A stretch of 64,000 bases of DNA, taken from positions 15,030,849 to 15,094,848 of the forward strand of contig OZ026606.1 in assembly GCA_964020085.1 (NCBI GenBank), written 5' to 3'. The DNA is from Micromussa lordhowensis. Its lineage: Eukaryota > Cnidaria > Anthozoa > Scleractinia > Lobophylliidae. The notes under the pieces were generated by a model that was not told where the DNA came from, ran no database searches, and saw nothing but the letters and a program-made list of their open reading frames with translations. Position 1 is the stretch's first letter. Each line of letters opens with the position of its first letter. A program made the position numbers and the translations under genes. Shown in pieces: positions 56,866 to 64,000 of the stretch.

Positions 56866-57073
56866 GGGCCCGTTTCTCGAAAGCCTTGGAAACTTTTCGG
56901 GCACGTAAAGCCATTTTTAGTTCATCTGTATCTGAAAACGGAGAAGTCTATACGCCTGAAACTCCTTGTGTTAAGAGAACCTCTGTTTATATTAGCTCTG
57001 TAGTCATAAGCTTCGAGATTTTGCTCCGGCTTTCCGGGTGCGAAAACTTTTCGGGACCTTCGAGAAACGGACC
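56866..57073. repeat. MITE, GGCCCGTTTCTCGAAAG family
   Basis: GGCCCGTTTCTCGAAAGCCT with GAAACTTTTCGGGC is mirrored by GCGAAAACTTTTCGGGACCT and TCGAGAAACGGACC. About 208 bp. Confidence 0.65.
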
Positions 57074-57246
57074 ACGGTTGCGAAGAAGGACGGCTGTTTT
57101 CGCAGGCTACAGAGAAGAATTGAATACTCGGGGAAAGTGACGTAGTCGACCTTTCCACAAATATCCGGATATTTTCCGGGATATTTAGAAGTTTCCGAGA
57201 TATTTAGAAAATATCAAGAAATTTAGAAAATTTAGGGATATTTAAA

Positions 57247-57800
57247 CCATAGCTTCAATTTGGCGCGAAAATATTTAACAATTATCCTGCGAAATCACGC
57301 GGAATATCGTCTGATACTTAGGCCGAGTCGGCTAAAATCAGACGATATTCCGCGTGATTGAGCAGGATAATTGTTTTATTATTCAACAAATTGATAACAA
57401 AACAGCCTAAATCCTAAATCGTAACATTTTAAAATCTCTCCGTCGACATTTTCTCACTTCACTTTTTCTTCCCACGTACGAAGCTACGTATACCGCCGGA
57501 TATCTGTTACCTACGGATGACAGATATCGAGAGCACCATGACCATATTTGGATAGTGATACAATTTGTTGATTAATAAGCTAGGATATTTGTCCATGGAC
57601 GTTATCTGTTAAGAGAAGCGAACAGTTTTTCGACAGCGTAGTTAGAGGAAAACTGTGAACTTTGATTTGAGGAACAGATAATTTCCAAGGACAAATATCC
57701 GCCCATATTCTCGCCCCAAATGAAGGCTGTTGTGTTTATTTTCCTTTAAATAGTTTTCGCAACACGCGCAGTTTTGAAGATTGGGGAATATCACTATCAA
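57247..57800. repeat. composite element, copy 3 (outer) with nested palindromic MITE pair
   Basis: Outer ends TAGCTTCAATTTGGCGCGAA and CCCCAAATGAAGGCTGTTGT match those at 6156-6700 and 40283-40468; inside at 57277-57577 sits the same two-part unit as 33804-34106. A GAACAGTTTTTCGACAGCGT / GAAAACTGTGAAC segment is shared with 6540-6600. Confidence 0.65.
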
Positions 57801-57966
57801 ACCATCTTGACCGAACAAGCTTGGTCAATAATGGATTTATTATGTTTCTTGCGGGACAAGGCGGGTAGTCCCGAGAGGGCAAGATGGCTCCACCTTGCCC
57901 GCTCGGGTAGCCAATCACAGCGCAGGATTTGATTCATCTTGCCCGCTCGCGGAGCTAGCCATATAA
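57785..57966. repeat. fragment of the CCCGAGCGGG foldback family
   Basis: ATTTATTATGTTTCTTGCGG, GTAGTCCCGAGAGGGCAAGA and CCCGCTCGGGTAGCCAATCA recall one arm and the centre of 33186-33527; AGCTAGCCATATAATAATTA also matches its centre. Confidence 0.6.
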
Positions 57967-58495
57967 TAATTAGAAATATTCATATCTTTTTTGGCTTAGC
58001 CTGTGTTTTTCTTGCTATTTTCTTGAAACAATGCTCCATTCCATGCCAGAAAAATACCAGTTTAACGATTTCCCACTACGAAAAATGTATTCATTATCAC
58101 AAAGAGCGCTGAAGCAGCAATTTTCCAAAATGGCGGTTGCTGGTAACATCGAAACGCCTGAATCGTCTTCCTCGACCTCCTACTAGTGCACTGAGAAAAT
58201 TTTGAAATTTTGTCCGTGAGGGATTCAAAATCGATTCGGTTTTAAAACAAAAATATAACATATTTAGAGGGTCTTTCGAGATTTTTAGAAAAATTTTTAT
58301 ATTTCTTATATTATATTTTTTATTTCATATATACCGTACGCACCCCACAACTTAACAATTGAAAAAACCCTGTTTGAATAAAATATGTTAGCAAGGTGGT
58401 TTGAAAGTTGTCTTCTCGAAATGACTGTAAAGCGTTATTGACAAATTGGAATAACCTGAAATAGTGAAACTAGTTTTGTGTAATACTGCTTTATC

Positions 58496-59526
58496 TTATA
58501 ACAGGGGAACTACACGGTTCGATCGTAATGCTGAAATGATACGTAAATGACATTTCTTTAACATACCTAACAAAACTTCTCGAAGGTCTTGGTTAAGAAA
58601 GCCGTACAACGCCCAGTTACACGCGGAATTGATATAGCAAAGCCATTTCACCACGTGGCTTGCATATCGACGGTTAGGGAGCTGTTCCTTGAATGCAGCG
58701 TCCACAACGTGAAAAATCCCCAAAATGGTAACGAACACGCCATGAATACTCCAACAAGGAGACTCAGTGTTTTGGCGGGTTTCCTCTCCTTTGCAATGCG
58801 TATCTTCTGGCCGTCAATCGTCCAGCCACATAACAGGCTTATCCTACAAGAGTGATCTACTGAGATTCGATATATAAGGGGACCGGTGTATGACACAACG
58901 CATACGTTTAACGGTGTCAGACTGTCTAACACCAGCAGTGGAATAGCGTGGCTGACGGATATAGAAAAGCCCGGCTCGATGTGGTCTGTGGTTTCCCAAA
59001 CAAAAAAACTGTATAAGCCGCTTGAGATGGCGTATATCCAAACGAAGCAGATTCCTGCCAGGGTTCTTCTCGAGATGGTAGCGCAGTGGTGAATCAAGGG
59101 CCGCGCAATGGTTAAATAACGTTCTACGCCTATCGCCGCCAAGTTACAAGCAGATGCCGTTCCAAAGCAAACGAACATGGAGTTCCAGAGTTTCGTGGTC
59201 GAATCGCCAATCGGCCATAGAGGTTCGTGGATGACTCGCACCAATTCCAACGGCATGACAAACAGCGCTTGGAGGATGTCTGCTGTTATCAAGGACAGGA
59301 AAAAAAGGTTGGCTCTTGTATGGATGCTTGTGTTAGAGTAGAACGCAGTGAAGATCAAACAGTCGCCTATGAGTGTTACTGCGATGGTCAGGGTGACGAC
59401 CAGTACTCCAGCGGCTGTGAAAACAACGCTTTTCATTTCAGTCGCGTTTATCGGGGATGAGAAAGTATGATTCATGGAATTTGAAGGCATCAGTTTTATA
59501 TGATATTTCCCTGAGCAATACAGCAA
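58496..59526 (-). pseudogene. rhodopsin-like GPCR, frameshifted between TM6 and TM7
   Basis: Frame one (59526 down to 58648) encodes an N terminus with glycosylation sites (NHT, NAT) and six helices: TM1 around VFTAAGVLVVTLTIAVTLIG, TM2 with LFFLSLITADILQALFVMPL, TM3 ending IGVERYLTIARP (ERY for DRY), TM4 ICFVWIYAISSGLYSFF, TM5 AIPLLVLDSLTPLNVCVVSY and TM6 VGVFMACSLPFWGFFTLW. It then runs to a stop without TM7. TM7 and helix 8 (VVKWLCYINSACNWALYGFL, NQDLREVLLGML) are in the next frame (58738 to 58496), offset by two bases, as a single-base deletion near 58650-58715 would give. The ligand cannot be inferred. A sequencing error or a recent pseudogene are both possible; there is no splice site pair to bridge the gap. 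The true start may be the later Met in MPSNSMNHTF. A strong donor (G|GTATGT) after LREVLLG allows an alternative C terminus. Confidence 0.75.
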
Positions 59527-61122
59527 ACCTTCGTCTTTCAGTAGGATTAATCAGTTTCCAGTCGTCTCTCAAGGCTCAAATCGCAGAGTTTTCCCTTCGC
59601 TTTCCTTCACAATAAATTCACGTCGCCGCAATTTGATTTTTTTTCATCAGTACCGTTCGCACATCTCTGGTGAAAATATTCGTCGTCATAGAGCAAGTAG
59701 TGTTTGGACAGTTGCAGAACTCCCCTTTCATTTGTTGTTTCAACCATCGTCAGTCAAGGACAGGCTGTCAATCATAACAGAATCATTAAAAGCACTAAAA
59801 CTGCGTTGGTTTTAGTGATGTCTGTTACACAGTCCTTTAAAATGATTTCCAGTTTTGTGTTTAGATCATGGTGTCATTCAATCTTGATAATTGCCACTGA
59901 GACCTGTAAACAAAATCTTATTCTGATTCTAACATTTGATTTCTTCTTTTCATTCAAGAAAAATAATTTTTTCCTCCGTGTTTCAATCGAGTTATAGAAG
60001 CCGTTCAGTGCACGCTTTCTTTACGGGCTGTTTTCAAACACCATATATAAATAAATAATAAATAAAGCCTTTATGCTTTTATTAACTGTCCGTATGTCAG
60101 ACAGTTAATCTACGTTGATTACACGGAAATCAAATAACTTTTATATCGTTACGACAGTCGATAAATAACACCAGGCGGAATACTTGGATAGTCAGTATTC
60201 TTTCAGACATATGGAAATGGACTTCTGTCCCTGTTACAATTTTCTAAGGCCTGGGCGCTAGTGTGGGGACCTGGGTCTTATCCATAGTGCTTTGCAAAAC
60301 GTCTGGCGGGAAAAAGGAAACGGACATTTTGAAAAGCGAGTTACGAGAGTTTGTTGTAAAAGCGGAGTTAAAACGATATTACTATAGCATCGAGAAGTTT
60401 ACCAAGAAGTTTTTATTACCAGAAGGATCCACAAATGTGCAAGTGTCGAAGAAATACTTTGCGCCGCCATATTTACCCTTTCAGCGTTATATTTACTGTT
60501 TATGTTCATTTGTATCCTAGCGAATCGCATTGGTGTGAGTAAGGAGCGATCTCGACGAGTGGATCTAGTGAAGTCGAATTGATTAAACAACCTGTTAAAC
60601 CTCTGGGTTGTCTCAGTCATGGCCGAGAACTTGAACGAAGACGATAACAGTCCCTGTTATCTTGGAAACACTAAAATATTCATTTGAAACGTTGAAAATT
60701 GCAACTCTGTGGCAAGAGGCCACAAATAATTCAGAAAAGAAAAGCAACGGATCGGAGAAAAAAATCAAACAAACAAAATCTTAGAGAACGTTGAAAATTA
60801 ATTCGCGGCGACTGATTCTCATTGCAGTGTTTCTATAGTTAAAGTGAAAGCCCTCCCTCGCGTTTTCTTTTTTTGCAAGCTTTAGGCTGGGTTGAACTAG
60901 CGATGAAGTCGTAGTCGGATTCGTAATCAGAAGCGTAGAGCGATATAATTTAGTGAAAATCGAACCGACGGAGTCATCTAACGTAATCTAAATCTTATTT
61001 ATAGTGCGTCATGCCCTTAGCTAAACAAGCATGAAGCTTAGCTAGTTTACAGGCATGCTACTGAAACAAAGGAAACAAATATCTCAAATAAACAACCCAG
61101 TTGGCTATTTAAAACGCGTGCC
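59527..61122. other. intergenic region upstream of the GPCR
   Basis: No conserved ORF, RNA gene or clear repeat seen; contains a short ATAAATAAATAATAAATAAA run near 60045-60064. Confidence 0.6.
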
Positions 61123-61510
61123 TCCGAGGCCTGACCGGCGGCCTGCGCTTTTGGCCAAAAATCATAAGTGACCGAAACTACTCCGAAGCCTGACCCGCGG
61201 CCTGCGCTTTTGGCCAAAAATCGTAAGTGACCGAAACTACTCCGAAGCCTGACCCGCGGCCTGCGCTTTTGGTCAAAACTCATAAGTGTCCGAAACTACT
61301 CCGAAGCCTAACCCACGGCATGCGCTTTTGGCCAAAAATCATAAGTGACGAAACGACTCCGAAGCCTGACCCGCGGCCTGCGCTTTTGGCCGAAAATCAT
61401 AAGTGACCGAAACGACTCCGAAGTCTGAGCCGCGGCCTGCGCTTTCGGCCGAAAATCATAAGTGACCTAAACGACTCCGAAGCCTGACCCACGGCCTCCG
61501 CTTTCGGCCA
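61123..61510. repeat. 59-bp tandem repeat array, about 6.5 units
   Basis: Unit begins CCTGCGCTTTTGGCCAAAAA and continues TCATAAGTGACCGAAACTAC; for example 61201 and 61260 start successive units 59 bp apart. Units differ at a few sites each. ORFs across it are artefacts of the repeat. Confidence 0.9.
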
Positions 61511-64000
61511 AAAAAATGGCAAATTTGCGCCAAGGCGATTTTGTAGGGTACAAAATTTGGCAAGGACACCCTAATCGCCTATTTTCTGAGATTTCGCAAA
61601 GGGGGAACCAAGGGAAACTCCTAAAATATGTAGGCTACAAAACCGACCTGCCGCAAATCGCATCATCTCCTAATATGTATGCACTTAAAGTGCAAACATC
61701 GCAAATTGTTTTGCTGCAAACCGCAGCTGCAAAAGTGCCCACAAAGCAGAGCTATGGCAAATTTGGCAACGACACCCTAATTGCGCATTTTCTGAGATTT
61801 AGCGAAGGAAGAACCAAGAGTAACTCCTCAAAAATGATGGCTACAAAAACACCCTGGCGCAAATCGCATCATCTCCTTATTACTATGCACTTAAAGTGCA
61901 AACATAGGAGAACATTTTGCTGCAAACCGCGGCTCCAAAAGTGCCCGTAAAGCCGAGCTATGGCAAACTTAGCAAGGACACCCTAGTCGCGCATTTTCTG
62001 AGATTTCGCAAATGCGGAACCAAGGGAAACTCCTCAAAAATATAGACTACAAAAACACCCTTACGCAAATCGCATGATCTCTTAATTAGTATGCACTTAA
62101 AGTGCAAGCATCGCACATAATTTTGCTGCAAACTACGGCTCCAAAAGTGCCCGTAAAGCCGAGCTATGGCAAGCTTAGCAAGGACAACATAGTCGTGCAT
62201 TTTCTGACATTTCGCAAAAAGGAAACCAAGGGAAACTCCTCAAAAATGTAGGCTACAAAAACGCTTTGGCGCAAATCGCATGATCTCCTAATTAGTATGC
62301 ACTTGAAGTGCAAACATCGCACAAAATTTTTGCTGCAAACCGCGGCCCCAAAAGTGCCCGTAGAGCCGAGCTATGGCAAATTTGGCAAGGACACCCTCAT
62401 CGTACATTCTCTGACATTTCGCAACGGGGGAACCAATGTAAACTCCTTAAAAAAAAAAGGCTGCAAAAACGCCCTGATCCAAATCGTATCATATCCTAAT
62501 TAGTATGCACTTGAAATGCAAACATCGCACAACATTTTGCCGCAAACCGGGGCTCTAAAAGTGCCCGTAAAGCCGAGCTATGGCAAATTTGGCAAGTACA
62601 CCCTAATCGCGCATTTTCTAAGATTTCGCAAAGGGGGAACCAAGGGAAACTCCTCAAAAATGTAGGCTGCTAAAACCTCCACGCGCAAATCGCATCATCT
62701 CCTAATTGGTTATGCGCTTGAAGTGCAAACATCGTACAACAATTTGCTGCAAACCGCGGCTGAAAAAGTGCCCGTAAAGCCAAGTTCTGGTAAATTTGGC
62801 AAGGACACCCTAATCGGATTTCGCAAAGGGGGAACCAAGGAAAACTCCTCTAAAATGTAGGCTACCAAAACGCCCTGGCGCAAATCGCATCATCTCCTAA
62901 TTTGTATGCACTTGAATTGCCAACGTCGCACAACATTTCGCTGCGCACCGAGGCTCGAAAAGTGCCTTTGAAGACGAGCTATGGCAAATTTGGCAAGGAC
63001 ACCATAATCGTGCATTTTCGGAGATTTCGCAAAGGGCGAACCAACGGAAACTCCTCAAAAATGTAGGCTACAGAAACACCCTAGCGCAAATCCCATCATC
63101 TTCTAAATAGCATGCACCTGAAGTGCAAACATCGCACAAAATTCTGCTGGAAACCGCGGCTCCAAAAGTGCCCGTAGAGCCGAGCTTTGGCAAATTTGGC
63201 AAGAAAACCCTAATCGCGCATTTTCTGAGATTTCGCGAAAGGAGAATCAAGGGAAACTCCTCAAAAGAGTAGGCTACAAAAAAACCCTGGTGAAAACGCA
63301 TCATCTCCTAATAATGATGCACTTTAAGTGCAAAAATCGCAGAACATTTTGCTGCAAACCGCGGCTCCAAAAGTGCCCGAAAAGCCGAGCTATGGGAAAT
63401 TGGGCAAGGACACCCTCATCGCGCATTTTCTGAGATTTTGCCAAGGGGTGACCAAGGCAAAATGGCCAAAAAAGAAGGCCGACTATGGGGGCTTCAAAAA
63501 CACCCTGGCGCATATCGTATCATCTCCTAATTAAAATGCACTTCAAGTGCAAACATAGGAGAACATTTTGCCTCAAACAGCGGCTCCATAAGTGTCCGTA
63601 GCGCCGAGTTATGACAAATTTGGCAAGGACACCTAAATCGGCCATTTTCTGAGATTTTGCCAAGGGGGGGGGGGGGGGGACGAAAGCAAAATGGCCAAAA
63701 AAGTAGGCTCATTATGGGGGCTTCAAAATCACCCTGGCGCAAATCGGCTCATCTCTTAGTTGCAATGTACTTGAAGTGCAAACATGGGAGAACATTTTGC
63801 TGCAAACCGCGGCTCCATAAGTGTCCGTAGAGCCGAGTTATGACAAATTTGGCAAGGACACCTAAATCGGCCATTTTCTGAGATTTTGCCAACGGGGGAC
63901 CAAGGCAAAATGGCCAAAAAAGTAGGCCGACTATGGGGGCTTCAAAAACACCCTAGCGCAAATCGCATCATCTCCTAATTAGAATGGACTTGAAGTGCAA
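61511..64000. repeat. ~206-bp satellite array, about 12 units, runs out of the window
   Basis: The GAGCTATGGCAAATTTGGCA landmark starts near 61751, 61957, 62163, 62370, 62577, 62784, 62978, 63184 and 63389: spacing 205-207 except one 194-bp unit with an internal deletion. From 63389 on, units are 219-229 bp and carry the variant AAAATGGCCAAAAAAGTAGG with GACTATGGGGGCTTC. Recurrent words include AAGTGCAAACATCGCACA and AACCGCGGCTCCAAAAGTGC. No coding role seen. Confidence 0.9.

Larger units (their letters stand above)
56193..58495. other. intergenic region with nested MITEs
   Basis: The first ~650 bp hold the presumed promoter of the Mab-21-like gene and a poly-C run near 56514-56528. MITEs follow at 56866-57073, 57247-57800 and 57785-57966. 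57970-58495 shows nothing I recognise. Confidence 0.6.

Noticed and set aside
58496..58738. Separate 80-codon gene
   Set aside because: It is TM7 and the tail of the adjacent GPCR in a shifted frame.
61516..63742. Several ORFs of 60-144 codons on both strands near the end
   Set aside because: They lie in tandem repeats; the same peptide recurs each unit and no family is recognisable.
1..64000. CRISPR arrays, operons, bacterial promoters or ribosome-binding sites
   Set aside because: The window is intron-bearing animal DNA; the tandem arrays lack the repeat-spacer pattern.

Overview
The window is animal nuclear DNA, and the content fits a hexacorallian cnidarian (stony coral or sea anemone): an intron-rich gene for the ciliary protein HYDIN, a two-exon junctophilin, an intronless Mab-21/cGAS-like gene, a rhodopsin-like GPCR, and many small foldback DNA elements, SINEs and satellite DNA. 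The species call is inference; the gene families are read from the translations.

Layout. (1) 1-32916, minus strand: the 5' part of HYDIN. I could place 41 coding exons with consensus splice sites. They join in one open frame of 6528 nt (2176 codons) that follows human HYDIN from its N terminus to just past the P-loop insert; the rest lies beyond position 1. The introns hold tRNA-derived SINEs, TA- and TTAA-flanked DNA elements, a 3.1-kb element with 1.28-kb inverted arms, an 11-bp-period minisatellite and a Penelope-like insertion. (2) 32917-35046: HYDIN upstream region, packed with palindromic elements. (3) 35047-36987, minus: an uninterrupted 646-codon gene of unknown function with an N-terminal coiled coil. 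(4) 36988-44146: gene-poor, with a second Penelope-like insertion, a composite MITE and a hairpin. (5) 44147-49235, plus: junctophilin in two exons, eight MORN motifs, no visible C-terminal membrane anchor. (6) 49236-54134: long 3' UTR and repeats. (7) 54135-56192, minus: intronless Mab-21/cGAS-like nucleotidyltransferase with all three catalytic acids. (8) 56193-58495: nested MITEs. (9) 58496-59526, minus: class A GPCR broken by a frameshift between TM6 and TM7. (10) 61123 to the end: a 59-bp tandem array running into a ~206-bp satellite array that leaves the window.

The genes do not form a functional cluster. HYDIN acts in the central pair of motile cilia, junctophilin at ER-plasma membrane junctions, and the Mab-21/cGAS-like protein probably in nucleic-acid sensing. 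The most interesting signals are that cGAS-like gene, the truncated junctophilin, two Penelope-like insertions with hammerhead-ribozyme-like motifs, the 11-bp array, and the giant inverted repeat inside HYDIN.
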